Part shown: in pieces, positions 8,041-17,004 of the stretch
How the letters are laid out: each line of letters starts with the position of its first letter
How positions within the stretch are numbered: the stretch's first letter is position 1
Source: Oscillospiraceae bacterium
GTDB taxonomy: Bacteria; Bacillota; Clostridia; Oscillospirales; Oscillospiraceae
Assembly: GCA_009778485.1 (NCBI GenBank)
Contig: WRJQ01000003.1
Span: forward strand, 1 to 63,842
Direction: 5' to 3'
DNA: 63,842 nt
Notes under the pieces: model-generated
What the model was told of the DNA's origin: nothing
The model's database searches: none
What the model saw: the letters and a program-made list of their open reading frames with translations, nothing else
Made by a program: the position numbers and the translations under genes

Positions 8041-10749
8041 ATGGCTGAAAAAGTAACGCACAGCATAGTTGTCGGCGGCCCCGTCGCAATCCACACGGTC
8101 GACGGAGTGATAAGGCGAGTCAGGCCTCTCGTACTTGACGGCAGCGACCCGAAGGGTTGGGTCATCAAGGCCCGCAGTAAGCTTGGCGGCCCGCAGGACA
8201 AGGAGTACACCCCGAACAGGAAAGTCCAGCCGGGCTTCATCGCGATGACAGAGAAAAACAGAGCTTACTCCTACGACCGCATCCGCTACCCGATGATCCG
8301 CGAGGATTTCGTCGAGACTGCGGACGGCAAAGGCCGCAACACAGAAAACCGCGGCAAATCAGGCTACCGCAGGGCCACCTGGGACGAGGCGCTCGACCTG
8401 GTCGTCAGGGAAATCAAGCGTATCCAGGGCACTTACGGCAAAGAATCGGTCACAGCCTGCACCTCCTCGCACCATTCATGGGGGCTGCTTGGATACAAGC
8501 TGTCCACGTTCGCGCGGTTTTTCAGGATGCTCGGGTATACTGAAATCAAGGACAACCCCGACTCCTGGGAAGGTTTCATGTGGGGCGCCCCGCACACTTA
8601 CGGATATTACTGGCGGCTCGGCGGCGCGGAAGCTTTCGATCTCCTCGAAGACGGCCTCCAGAATGTTGAAACAATGATTATGTGGTCACATGACCCCGAC
8701 ACGACGCGCGGCGGGTACGCCGGCAATGAGTCGACCATGTGGCGCCACTGGCTGGATGACATGGGCGTCCAGTTCATTTACATCGACCCGTACAACAACT
8801 TCTCCTCGATAAAGCAAGCGGACAAATGGATCGCCCCGCGCCCCGGAACAGACACGACGCTGTGCGAAGCTATCGCCTACGTCTGGCTCACCGAGGGCAC
8901 GTATGACAAAGAGTATATCGCCAAGCACTCCCATCGTTTCGACGAATGGAAAGACTACATCCTCGGCAACGGCCCTGACAAGCAGCCGAAGACGCCAAAA
9001 TGGTGTGAGCTGGAGTCAGGCGTACCCGCTGCCGACGTCAAAGCGCTTGCCCGGCGCTGGGCTACGACAAAAACAATGGGCGGCTGCGGGATGAGAGGCG
9101 GCTTCGGCGGCGTCGTCAGGACAGCCAACGGGACAGAGTTTTCGCGCAGCCTTGTGGTGCTGTACGCAATGCAGGGCATGGGCAAACCCGGGCAGAACAT
9201 CTGGTCCGGTTCGACGGGCGCGCCGATGGACTACGACTTCTGGTTCGGCGGCTACTCCGACCCGCTATCCTCAATCGCAGGCGAGCCAATCGCGGATAAA
9301 GCGGCAGTCAACGTCGTTACGCAGAAGCTCTACAGGCCGAACGTTCCTGACGCGATCCTCGACGGCCACTACGACTGGTATGGCGAGGGCTTTTGCGGAG
9401 GCGGCCTTGACCAGCAGTTCACCGAACACATCTACCCCGAGCCGGGCTGTTCGAAGGTACACATGTTCTGGCGCTATGGCGGGACGTTCATCGGGACGAT
9501 GCTCGACACAAACAAATGGGTCAGGATGTACAAATCCCCCGAGCTTGAGTTCGTAGTCAACCAGGACATCCATTTCCATGGCGAGGCCAGGTTCGCGGAC
9601 GTAGTTCTCCCCGCTTGTACAAGCCTTGAACGCTATGACATTGGCGAGCTGTGCAACTCCGGCAACGGCGGCTACCAGTCGCACTCGCAGACGGGCAACA
9701 GTTGGCAGGTCGTAGTTTTCCAGGACAAGGCTATCGAACCGCTTTGGGAGTCGAGGTCCGACTATTGGATTTTCTCCGAAACCGCGAAAAAGCTCGGCTG
9801 GGGCGATGCGTATACTGAAGGCCGCAGCGAGCTCGACTGGTGCAAGCGCTTTTGGGAGAAGTCAGACCTGTGCGACAGGATCTCATGGGAAGACTTCATT
9901 AAGAAAGGCTACTATATCGCCGGCGTGCCTGAGAACTGGGAACGCCATCCGGCTTTCCGCTGGTTCGCCGAGGGCTATCCCTGCGATACGCCGAACCACA
10001 AACCGTTCCAGGAGGAGGGCAAACTCGGGACGTTCACCGGCAAGTTCGAGTTCGTGTCCGAAAGCCTCCTGTACTATGCCCCGCACGACGAGGCTCGCAC
10101 TCCGATCGCTTCATACAAGCGCTCGTGGGAGGGGCATCACTCCATAAGGGCTAAGAAGTACCCGTTCCACCTGATCTCGCCGCACCCGAGGTTCGACTAC
10201 CACACCCAGCACAATCAGTCGACTCCGTGGTTCTGGGAGATCCCCGAGAACAGGGAGTACATAAACGGCAACCCGTATCTGATAGCCCGCATCCATCCGA
10301 AAAAGGCAGTCGAGAAGGGCATCAAGGACGGCGACCTCGTTAAACTCTTCAACGAACGCGGAGCAGTCATCTGCGTCGCCCGCGTAACGAACAGGGTCGA
10401 GGAAAACACAATACACGCTTATGGATCGTCGGGCATTTACAACCCGCTTAAACCGGGCGAGACGTCGATGGATATCGGCGGATGCGTCAATCTTCTCGTC
10501 CCCGGCAGGCTTCAAGGCGAGATAGCCCCGGGTATGGTGCCTAACTCGTGCCTGATGGATATCTGCAAGTACGAGCACGCGGACAAGCTGCCTAACAGCC
10601 AGCTCTTCGAGGATAAACTCGACAGGGTCGCGAAGGAAGCGGACTCCGATGCGGAAAGCAGCCTTGAGATCATCACAGGCCACGGGTTTGAGAAGATCCA
10701 GGCAAAAGTCAGGGAAAATTATCTGAAGAAGGAGGCCGGTGCCGTATGA
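8041..10749 (+). CDS. Transhydroxylase-like molybdopterin oxidoreductase, large subunit
   Basis: 902 residues, DMSO-reductase family. The closest remembered relative is the alpha subunit of Pelobacter pyrogallol-phloroglucinol transhydroxylase (AthL, about 875 residues). As in AthL there is no N-terminal Cys cluster and no Tat signal, so the enzyme is cytoplasmic and all Fe-S centres sit on the partner. The AthL active-site positions His144, Asp174, Ser175 (Mo ligand) and Trp176 are present at the same numbers (TSSHHSWG; NPDSWEG). Shared text includes YDLLEDGL/FDLLEDGL, YAGNES, MQGMGKPG and LPACT.ERYDI. The substrate could be a polyphenol or another hydroxylated ring. It overlaps the small-subunit gene by 4 bases. 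Confidence 0.88.
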   Translation: MAEKVTHSIVVGGPVAIHTVDGVIRRVRPLVLDGSDPKGWVIKARSKLGGPQDKEYTPNRKVQPGFIAMTEKNRAYSYDRIRYPMIREDFVETADGKGRNTENRGKSGYRRATWDEALDLVVREIKRIQGTYGKESVTACTSSHHSWGLLGYKLSTFARFFRMLGYTEIKDNPDSWEGFMWGAPHTYGYYWRLGGAEAFDLLEDGLQNVETMIMWSHDPDTTRGGYAGNESTMWRHWLDDMGVQFIYIDPYNNFSSIKQADKWIAPRPGTDTTLCEAIAYVWLTEGTYDKEYIAKHSHRFDEWKDYILGNGPDKQPKTPKWCELESGVPAADVKALARRWATTKTMGGCGMRGGFGGVVRTANGTEFSRSLVVLYAMQGMGKPGQNIWSGSTGAPMDYDFWFGGYSDPLSSIAGEPIADKAAVNVVTQKLYRPNVPDAILDGHYDWYGEGFCGGGLDQQFTEHIYPEPGCSKVHMFWRYGGTFIGTMLDTNKWVRMYKSPELEFVVNQDIHFHGEARFADVVLPACTSLERYDIGELCNSGNGGYQSHSQTGNSWQVVVFQDKAIEPLWESRSDYWIFSETAKKLGWGDAYTEGRSELDWCKRFWEKSDLCDRISWEDFIKKGYYIAGVPENWERHPAFRWFAEGYPCDTPNHKPFQEEGKLGTFTGKFEFVSESLLYYAPHDEARTPIASYKRSWEGHHSIRAKKYPFHLISPHPRFDYHTQHNQSTPWFWEIPENREYINGNPYLIARIHPKKAVEKGIKDGDLVKLFNERGAVICVARVTNRVEENTIHAYGSSGIYNPLKPGETSMDIGGCVNLLVPGRLQGEIAPGMVPNSCLMDICKYEHADKLPNSQLFEDKLDRVAKEADSDAESSLEIITGHGFEKIQAKVRENYLKKEAGAV

Positions 10750-11612
10750 AGTTAGGTATTGCAGTTGACTCGCGTATGTGCATGGCGTGCTACAGTTGCT
10801 TCATGGCATGCAAGGACGAGCATTGCGCGTTCAGCTCGAAACTATCTGCCGCGCAGCCGATGATGGGGCAAAAATGGATAGATATCCGCGAATGGGAACG
10901 CGGCGACAACTCCAGGCGCGTAAAATCCGCCTCGGTGCCGACTCTGTGCGCGCACTGCCAGGATCCCGCCTGCATAAAAGCGGCAAAGGACGGAGCCGTC
11001 TACAAGAGACCCGACGGCATCGTAATCATCGACCCGGAGAAGTCAAAGGGGCAAAAAGCCATTGCGGAAGCCTGCCCGATAAAAGCAGTCTTCTGGAATG
11101 AGGAGCTGGAAATCCCGCAAAAGTGCACTATGTGCGCCGAACTGCTCGACGACCCCGATTACCTGGCTTATCTGGGCGATCCCGAGCTGAAAAAGCCGCG
11201 CTGCGTCGAGGCTTGCCCGAATAAAGCCTTGATTTTCGGCGACCTTGACGATCCGGAAAGCGAGATTTCAAAGCTCGTAGCATCCGAGAGGAATACACAG
11301 CTCGAGCCGCTCGAAGGGCAAGAGACAAACGTCAAGTACCTCAATGTGCCCACCGTCTTTCTCGCCGGGACTGTCTATCAGCCCAAGGAACTCGACGAGG
11401 TCTGCATTGGGGCGAAGGTCACCCTGTCATGCAAGGATACCGGTGAAAGCTGGGAGACCGAGACAAACTACTTCGGCGACTGGGAAGTCGAATGGCTTCC
11501 CAAGAACAAGAGTATCGACATCGCGATCGAAGCCGCGGGTTACAAACCCGTCTCCTATCAGGCTGTAACGGATATCGACCGCTATGTCGCCATCACATAT
11601 TTGGAGAAGTAA
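10746..11612 (+). CDS. Transhydroxylase-like iron-sulfur small subunit
   Basis: 288 residues. The first 190 carry ferredoxin-type motifs (CMACYSCFMACKDEHC, CAHCQDPAC, CTMCAELL, CVEACPNKAL), enough for three [4Fe-4S] clusters. The last 95 or so residues (from YLNVPTVFLAGTVYQPKE) form a transthyretin/Cna-B-like beta domain. This same two-part layout is known for the AthS subunit of Pelobacter transhydroxylase and supports naming the pair. Electrons may shuttle internally rather than to NAD, since transhydroxylases have no net redox change. The gene overlaps the large subunit by 4 bases and abuts the thiolase (TAAATG). Confidence 0.87.
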   Translation: MKLGIAVDSRMCMACYSCFMACKDEHCAFSSKLSAAQPMMGQKWIDIREWERGDNSRRVKSASVPTLCAHCQDPACIKAAKDGAVYKRPDGIVIIDPEKSKGQKAIAEACPIKAVFWNEELEIPQKCTMCAELLDDPDYLAYLGDPELKKPRCVEACPNKALIFGDLDDPESEISKLVASERNTQLEPLEGQETNVKYLNVPTVFLAGTVYQPKELDEVCIGAKVTLSCKDTGESWETETNYFGDWEVEWLPKNKSIDIAIEAAGYKPVSYQAVTDIDRYVAITYLEK

Positions 11613-12806
11613 ATGCGAGATGTAGTAATAGTTGAAGCGTGCCGCACAGCCGTCGGTTCTTTTGGCGGGGCTATCAAGGACGTCATGGCTGAGGAACTCG
11701 CGAGGGTCGTCGTCCAGGGCATACTCGACAGGAGCGCAATCGACCCGAATGAAATTGATGAAGTCATACTGGGTCACTGCCGCCAGTCTTCTGACAACCC
11801 GAACGTCGCGCGGATTGTCGCGCTTCGTTGCGGCATACCTGAGGAAACCCCTGCCTCAACGGTGATGCGCCAATGCGCATCGGCGATGTCCGCCGTCGTC
11901 TTTGGCGTAATGAGCATCCAGACAGGCGACAACGACGTCGTGCTCGCCGGCGGGACCGAAAGCATGTCTTCCGGCGTGTTCTACCTCAGGAACCCGCGTT
12001 TCGGGCTAGGCACCGGCAATGTCACCTTGTATGACTCTGTCACGGAAGGCCAGTTCCAGGCGCAGCCGCAGGAGACATACGGCATATTCAACATGGGCGT
12101 AACAGCGGATAACGTAGCCGCGAAGCTTGGGATAGCGCGCGAGGACTGCGACAAGTTTGCCATGCGGAGCCAGGAACGCGCCGCAAAGGCTATTGCCGAC
12201 GGCAAGTTCAAAGACGAGATCGTCCCGGTCATGATACCGCAGCGAAAAGGCGACCCCGTCGTTTTCGAAGTAGACGAGTTCCCAAGGCAGACAAGCCTTG
12301 AGAAACTGGCGAACCTGAAACCTGCGTTCGGCAAAGATGGCGTAACGACTGCCGGAAATGCCTGCGGGCGCAATGACGGGGCTTCGGCGGTACTCATTAT
12401 GTCCGCAGAAAAGGCAGCGGAGCTTGGCTTGAAACCTCTGGCGAAGTTCGTCAGCTACGCAACGACAGGCATCGACCCCCGCATTATGGGCCTCGGGCCT
12501 GTCGAAGCTACGAAGAAGGCTCTCAAACGGGCAAACATGACGCTCGACCAAATCGAACTTGTAGAGTTGAATGAAGCGTTCGCAGCCCAGTCAGTCGGCG
12601 TCGTCCGCGAACTGGGGCTCAACGAGGAAATCACGAACGTCAACGGAGGGGCTATCGCGCTCGGCCACCCGGTCGGTTCTTCCGGCTGCCGCATCATTGT
12701 CACTTTGCTGCATGAGATGCTGCGCCGGAAAAATAAATACGGCCTTGCAACCTTGTGCATAGCGGGTGGTATGGGACAAGCTGTCATTCTCGAGGCAGTG
12801 AATTAA
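11613..12806 (+). CDS. Thiolase (acetyl-CoA C-acyltransferase family)
   Basis: 397 residues, the normal length. The nucleophile is Cys88 in VMRQCASAM. NEAFAAQ and GGAIALGHPVGSSG give the catalytic His region, and CIAGGMGQA near the C-terminus holds the second active-site Cys. Such enzymes cleave or form 3-ketoacyl-CoA with CoA. The C-terminal motif is CIAGGMG instead of the common CIGGGMG. It directly abuts the transhydroxylase small subunit, so it likely processes an acyl-CoA or acetoacetyl-CoA produced downstream of the ring chemistry. The exact chain length cannot be read from the sequence. Confidence 0.9.
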   Translation: MRDVVIVEACRTAVGSFGGAIKDVMAEELARVVVQGILDRSAIDPNEIDEVILGHCRQSSDNPNVARIVALRCGIPEETPASTVMRQCASAMSAVVFGVMSIQTGDNDVVLAGGTESMSSGVFYLRNPRFGLGTGNVTLYDSVTEGQFQAQPQETYGIFNMGVTADNVAAKLGIAREDCDKFAMRSQERAAKAIADGKFKDEIVPVMIPQRKGDPVVFEVDEFPRQTSLEKLANLKPAFGKDGVTTAGNACGRNDGASAVLIMSAEKAAELGLKPLAKFVSYATTGIDPRIMGLGPVEATKKALKRANMTLDQIELVELNEAFAAQSVGVVRELGLNEEITNVNGGAIALGHPVGSSGCRIIVTLLHEMLRRKNKYGLATLCIAGGMGQAVILEAVN

Positions 12807-12830
12807 GTTAAAATTGAAAGGGGTTTATAC

Positions 12831-13628
12831 ATGAATCTGTTTGATCTGACCGGTAAGAACGCCGTCGTCGTCGGAGGCGCCGGCGGGATAGGGCAAGCCT
12901 TGGCGAAGGGCCTTTGCCAGGCCGGGGCAAGAGTGATGATATCCAGCCGCAATGAAGAATCGCTGAAAAAGGCGCAAGCGGAGCTAAAAGCCGAGTGCGG
13001 CGCGGATGTGCTGTACTACGCCGCCGACGCGACTGACGAAGGCCAAGTCGAGAAACTATGCGCGGAAGCAGTCTCAAAACTCGGGAAAATCTCGATACTC
13101 ATCAACGCGCAAGGTTTCAACAAAAAGTTCGAAGCCCTCGACTTCGATATGACCGCGTTCCGCGCTATGCTGGACGCAAATATCACAAGCCTGATGATGA
13201 CAGCGAAATACTTCGGCCGTCATTTTAAAGAGAACGGCTATGGCAAGATAGTCAACCTGTCGAGCGTGCGCGGAAAGATTGCGACGAAAGCCGCAGGCAA
13301 CGCCGCCTACTGCGCAACGAAAGGCGCCGTCGATATGCTGACCAAAGCCCTTGCGGCGGAGTACGGCCCGTTTGGCGTAACCGTGAACGCCATGGGCCCG
13401 AACATAGTGCCTACTCCCGCCATGACAGCTATTTTTGAGATGCGCGCGAAGGAGAACAACGTCACAGTCGAGGAGTACATCAAGATGCAGGGCGCCGGTA
13501 TACCCATGCGCAGGATCGGGACTGCTGACGACCTTATCGGCACCGCGATTTACCTCTCATCCGCCGCTTCCGACTACATGACAGGCTGCACCCTCTACCC
13601 CGACGGCGGCCTGACAGCAATCGGCTGA
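12831..13628 (+). CDS. Short-chain dehydrogenase/reductase
   Basis: 265 residues, classical SDR. The cofactor loop is VVGGAGGIGQ (13-22), the structural NAQG motif lies at 92-95, and the catalytic residues are Ser144/145 in NLSSVRG, Tyr160 and Lys164 in AAYCATKGA. SSR at 38-40 after the second strand would favour NADP(H). Phloroglucinol reductases are SDRs, so a role in reducing a ring or keto product of the transhydroxylase is attractive. Gluconate-5-dehydrogenase-like enzymes look similar and are the alternative. It is the last gene before a terminator. Confidence 0.85.
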   Translation: MNLFDLTGKNAVVVGGAGGIGQALAKGLCQAGARVMISSRNEESLKKAQAELKAECGADVLYYAADATDEGQVEKLCAEAVSKLGKISILINAQGFNKKFEALDFDMTAFRAMLDANITSLMMTAKYFGRHFKENGYGKIVNLSSVRGKIATKAAGNAAYCATKGAVDMLTKALAAEYGPFGVTVNAMGPNIVPTPAMTAIFEMRAKENNVTVEEYIKMQGAGIPMRRIGTADDLIGTAIYLSSAASDYMTGCTLYPDGGLTAIG

Positions 13629-13650
13629 TTTGCACATCTGTCTGCCTCAA

Positions 13651-13694
13651 AAGCTGCGCATCGGTACGTTTCCGGCGCGCAGCTTCTCTTTTTG
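13651..13694 (+). terminator. Terminator after the SDR gene
   Basis: AAGCTGCGC (13651-13659) pairs with GCGCAGCTT (13677-13685), followed by CTCTTTTTG. It closes the operon that starts at 7556. Confidence 0.75.
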
Positions 13695-13748
13695 CTCAAA
13701 AACACAAAAAAAATACGCAATAACACAAGCCACAACGCAACGCCGCGC

Positions 13749-13777
13749 TTGAAGGGGCAGAGGTCTTATGCTAGAAT
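13749..13777 (+). promoter_or_regulatory. Promoter of the secondary alcohol dehydrogenase gene
   Basis: TTGAAG (13749-13754), 17 bases, TAGAAT (13772-13777). It gives a leader of about 90 bases before the ATG at 13877, which is preceded by GGAGG. Confidence 0.55.
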
Positions 13778-13876
13778 AGCGGTGTGCCGGTGCGTTATAC
13801 ACGACGCAGGGAGCACCACCCTATACCCGGCGAAACCATGGGATATATCCCATCAAAATAACTTCGGAGGTAGTAT

Positions 13877-14938
13877 ATGAAAGGCTACGCAATGCTCGGA
13901 ATCGGCAAAACCGGATGGATAGAAAAAGAAAGGCCCGCCTGCGGGCCGCTGGACGCCATATGCCGTCCAATCGCGGTTGCTCCATGCACATCTGATGTGC
14001 ACACCGTGTGGGAAGGCGCTATTGGCGAAAGAAGCGACATGATACTGGGCCATGAGGCTGTCGGCGAAGTAGTCGAAGTCGGAAACATGGTCAAAGACTT
14101 CAAGCCCGGAGATAAAGTGCTTATACCGGCTATCACGCCGGACTGGAGCTCGCTTGAGGCGCAAGACGGCTACCCGATGCATTCCGGCGGGATGCTGGGC
14201 GGTTGGAAGTTCTCGAACTTCAAAGATGGCGTTTTCGGGGAGTTCTTCCATGTAAACGACGCGGACGGGAACCTTGCGCTGCTCCCCGACGGCGTCGACC
14301 CTGCTGACGCTTGCATGCTGTCAGACATGGTCCCCACGGGCTTCCACGGCTCAGAGCTCGCGCAAGTAGAGTTCGGCGATACTGTATGTGTAGTCGGCAT
14401 CGGCCCTGTAGGCCTGATGGGTGTTGCGGGAGCCGCCCTCAGAGGCGCGTCTTACATATATGCCGTGGGTTCGAGGCCTGACTGTGTAAGAATCGCAAAA
14501 GAGTATGGAGCTACGGATATCATCAACTATAAAGACGGCGACATCGCGCAGCAAGTTCTGGAGAAGACGAACGGCAGGGGCGTCGATAAAGTCATTACCG
14601 CGGGAGGCGGCACTGAAGTTATTGAGACCGCTGTCAAAATGCTGAAGCCCGGCGGGCGCATCGGCAATATCAACTACTTCGGCGGCGAGGACTACCTGCG
14701 GATTCCCCGCGCCGAGTGGGGCGTTGGCATGGGCCACAAGGTCATCGTCGGCGGCTTGATGCCTGCCGGCAGGCTGAGAATGCAAAAGCTTGCGTCCTTG
14801 CTAGTCACAAAGCGCCTTGACACATCCAAGCTCTTGACCCACAGGTTCGAAGGCTTCGACAAGATCGAGGAAGCGCTTATGCTTATGAAGGAAAAGCCCT
14901 CGAACCTGATTAAGCCCGTCGTACTGATCAACTGGTAG
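13877..14938 (+). CDS. adh: NADP-dependent zinc secondary alcohol dehydrogenase
   Basis: 353 residues, essentially collinear with Thermoanaerobacter brockii secondary alcohol dehydrogenase (long shared blocks such as LGHEAVGEVVEVG and DGVFGEFFHVNDAD). The catalytic zinc ligands Cys37, His59, Glu60 and Asp150 are all present at the same numbers. The GSR motif after the Rossmann strand marks NADP(H) preference. It interconverts 2-alcohols and ketones (for example isopropanol/acetone) or oxidises a hydroxyketo-acid. It lies directly after the transhydroxylase-thiolase-SDR operon, with its own promoter and a strong terminator, and may act on a ketone from that pathway. Confidence 0.93.
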   Translation: MKGYAMLGIGKTGWIEKERPACGPLDAICRPIAVAPCTSDVHTVWEGAIGERSDMILGHEAVGEVVEVGNMVKDFKPGDKVLIPAITPDWSSLEAQDGYPMHSGGMLGGWKFSNFKDGVFGEFFHVNDADGNLALLPDGVDPADACMLSDMVPTGFHGSELAQVEFGDTVCVVGIGPVGLMGVAGAALRGASYIYAVGSRPDCVRIAKEYGATDIINYKDGDIAQQVLEKTNGRGVDKVITAGGGTEVIETAVKMLKPGGRIGNINYFGGEDYLRIPRAEWGVGMGHKVIVGGLMPAGRLRMQKLASLLVTKRLDTSKLLTHRFEGFDKIEEALMLMKEKPSNLIKPVVLINW

Positions 14939-14966
14939 CGCGCAATCGCGCGTTGCGACGAAATGA

Positions 14967-14999
14967 AGTCCTGCCGTTTCATACGGCAGGACTTTTTTT
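14967..14999 (+). terminator. Strong terminator after adh
   Basis: AGTCCTGCCGT (14967-14977) and ACGGCAGGACT (14983-14993) form an 11-bp stem with a 5-base loop, followed by a T run to 14999. Confidence 0.93.
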
Positions 15000-15007
15000 A
15001 TTGAAAT

Positions 15008-15044
15008 GTAGCGCCTGGAGGTAGTGGGTACCTGAACAGACACC
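15008..15044. repeat. Family 1 intergenic repeat, single end
   Basis: Contains GCGCCTGGAGGTAGTGGG then GGTACCTGAACAGACACC. Its reverse complement matches the left end of the 254-bp element at 28261 over about 35 bases. It sits between two convergent genes, just past the adh terminator. Confidence 0.85.
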
Positions 15045-15049
15045 TGTAA

Positions 15050-16219
15050 CTAAGGCTCTACTGTATCTTCCTTTCTAAGGACCAGTATCGCGTTAGGGAG
15101 GTATCGGCCTGTAGTCTTCATGGGCGAAGACGTGAGCCCTATCAGTTCTTCGTCGTAGGCCATGATAGACGAGCTGCCCCCGTCGCATAGCGACGCATTT
15201 ATGCATCCATACTGGAACAGGACGTCAGAAAGCGTACCCGCGGTAATCCCCAGCGAGTGGGTCTGCCTCCCGTCGACTGTAGCAAGAATCACAGTACCGT
15301 CGCCCGTTTGCCCTATCGCCGTCCTGGGTTGCACGCCCCATCCCGCGGAGTTGCCGCCATAAATTATCTGTTCGCCATTCGCAATCAGCACCGGCCCCCA
15401 CTGGACCATGTCGCGAATCTCGTACTTGTTCGGATCGGTAATAGTGCCTACCATCAGAATATTATCTGCCGTGAACCCGGCGGAAGCGCTTTGTGCGAGC
15501 CTTTGCCCCCACGACACTCCGTCGGCAATGCTCCATCCATGTATCACGCCGCCGTTGCCGACCCCGTTTTCATCAGCGAACCCGTTGCCGTTGATCCCGG
15601 CGATCGCGTTGTGTTTTTTCAGGTAAGTGAGCAGAAACTCCCCGTGCGAGCCTTTGTAAGACGTATGCCTTACCACGACCCGCGACGGATCGCGGACGAA
15701 TATCAGCCTGCCAAGGTAGCCAGTCCCGCTGATTTGAAGGATATAGATCTCCTGCTCTTCATCGCTGACTATGACCACATTTCCGAACTCGTCGATGTCG
15801 CCTACTTGCGGCAGCGGCTCCGGCGTTTCTTCCGTCGGCTGCTCATCCGGCGGAGCGTCGGTTTCCTCGCTGCCGGTTGGCTTCGGTTTCGTCTCATTAG
15901 GCGTTTGCTCAGGCTTCGAGGTCGTCGGAGGGAATGATATCAGCGGCAACGACGGGTCGGTCATAACCCCCTCTGTCGTTTCCTGTTTTGACATTACTTT
16001 TTCTATCACGCGCGACGGGAACAGCCATTCTGCCAGCCACATATGATCCGCAGTGGTCATAGCTGTTTCGATCCAGATATTCCGGAGATATCTCAGCCCC
16101 GGCACCTCGCCGAAAGCGGTGACAAGATATAAAACGACAATACCCGCCAGAACCCCGATGAGTATCCGGAGCTTTGATCTCTTCTTCTTTTCCTTCAGAT
16201 GTTTCGGTTTATACCGCAT
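15050..16219 (-). CDS. Membrane-anchored phosphodiester glycosidase-like (NAGPA/DUF2233) protein
   Basis: 389 residues. A basic N-terminus (KEKKKRSK) and one membrane helix (LRILIGVLAGIVVLYLVTAF, about 18-37) precede a long Thr/Pro/Glu-rich linker (about 85-140). The C-terminal extracellular domain (about 145-389) carries family patterns: GINGNGF, VQWGPVLIANGE, PRTAIGQTGDGTVILATVDG and a GGSSS loop (LCDGGSSSIMAYD). Related domains remove capping sugars from phosphodiesters or work on exopolysaccharides. It overlaps the end of the acidic-repeat membrane protein gene by 11 bases, so the two are probably coupled to murC in one transcript. Confidence 0.82.
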   Translation of the reverse strand: MRYKPKHLKEKKKRSKLRILIGVLAGIVVLYLVTAFGEVPGLRYLRNIWIETAMTTADHMWLAEWLFPSRVIEKVMSKQETTEGVMTDPSLPLISFPPTTSKPEQTPNETKPKPTGSEETDAPPDEQPTEETPEPLPQVGDIDEFGNVVIVSDEEQEIYILQISGTGYLGRLIFVRDPSRVVVRHTSYKGSHGEFLLTYLKKHNAIAGINGNGFADENGVGNGGVIHGWSIADGVSWGQRLAQSASAGFTADNILMVGTITDPNKYEIRDMVQWGPVLIANGEQIIYGGNSAGWGVQPRTAIGQTGDGTVILATVDGRQTHSLGITAGTLSDVLFQYGCINASLCDGGSSSIMAYDEELIGLTSSPMKTTGRYLPNAILVLRKEDTVEP

Positions 16220-16985
16220 CTATCTGTTGCTCCTCTTCAAGCTCCTCTTCAAGCGCAGGTTCGTCTCTCATAAGAATCCATGCAAGGAAAAGCCCGAGCG
16301 CGGTGAATATCAGCATATAGATATGCGTGGAGGCTGAGGCAGGCCATATCCCCGAAACGCGCAGCGACTGCATTGTCAGGCTCGGTATCTTCCATGCCGA
16401 GACCTCGGGGAACAACCTGACGTACAGCGCAGCCGGGCGAGCGATGTCAGGCGAAACAGACTCCATCGGATGTTCGAACGCAGCGCGTGCCGCCGGATAC
16501 GCGGCGGCGAGTGAAATCACAGCGAAAAATATGAGCGTGCGTATGTCCCGGCCGCCTTTGAGCAGCCGGTTGAAAAGGTACGCCAGCAGCGGGGTCGCGG
16601 CGAAGAGCGGATAAGGCTTGATCCCTGTGATCAACACGAAAAGCACCATGATGAGCGTCCCGGCGACAGCCCCGGCTAACGCCGACAGCAGCGATATAGG
16701 CAGCTTGCGCGTGTACTCAGGGTTGACCAGTCCCGGCCTTTGCTCACTAAGCTTGTCGTCCGGCTCCCCGGTCTCGTCGCCGTCCTCAAAGAACTCGTCG
16801 TCCGGCTCCCCGGCTTCGTCGCCGTCCTCAAAGAGCTTGTCGTCCGGCTCCCCGGTCTCGTCGCCGTCCTCAAAGAGCTCGTCGTCCGGCTCTGCGCTAC
16901 CGCTGCCGTCTTGCTCGTCTTGCTCGTCTTGCTCGTCTTGCTCGTCGACTAGATCTTCTTCCTCGTTAATGCTCTTTTCGTCATC
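16209..16985 (-). CDS. Membrane protein with acidic tandem repeats
   Basis: 258 residues from MDDEKSINEE. The cytoplasmic-looking N-terminus is almost purely acidic: a DEQ run repeated four times, then three and a half copies of a 14-residue unit (EPDDELFEDGDETG). The C-terminal half has about four hydrophobic helices and ends in another Glu-rich tail. The family is not recognised. It begins 20 bases after the murC stop codon, so it is translated with murC; an earlier Met inside murC lacks support. The repeats should make its length variable between strains. Confidence 0.65.
   Translation of the reverse strand, partial: DDEKSINEEEDLVDEQDEQDEQDEQDGSGSAEPDDELFEDGDETGEPDDKLFEDGDEAGEPDDEFFEDGDETGEPDDKLSEQRPGLVNPEYTRKLPISLLSALAGAVAGTLIMVLFVLITGIKPYPLFAATPLLAYLFNRLLKGGRDIRTLIFFAVISLAAAYPAARAAFEHPMESVSPDIARPAALYVRLFPEVSAWKIPSLTMQSLRVSGIWPASASTHIYMLIFTALGLFLAWILMRDEPALEEELEEEQQIDAV
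16755..16948. repeat. Tandem repeats inside the acidic membrane-protein gene
   Basis: A 42-bp unit begins at 16755, 16797, 16839 and 16881 (the last partial), followed by a 9-bp unit (TTGCTCGTC) repeated about four times to 16948. Both keep the reading frame, so they are coding repeats and not a CRISPR array. Confidence 0.9.
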
Positions 16986-17004
16986 CATGTCTCGGCCCTC
17001 GCTT

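Noticed and set aside
8041-10749. Formate dehydrogenase or respiratory DMSO/nitrate reductase
   Set aside because: No N-terminal Fe-S cluster, no Tat signal, no Cys/Sec at the Mo site, and the Asp174-Ser175-Trp176 and His144 pattern matches transhydroxylase instead.
16755-16948. Regularly spaced repeats that might be a CRISPR array
   Set aside because: Units are contiguous, in frame, and encode acidic repeats; there are no spacers.
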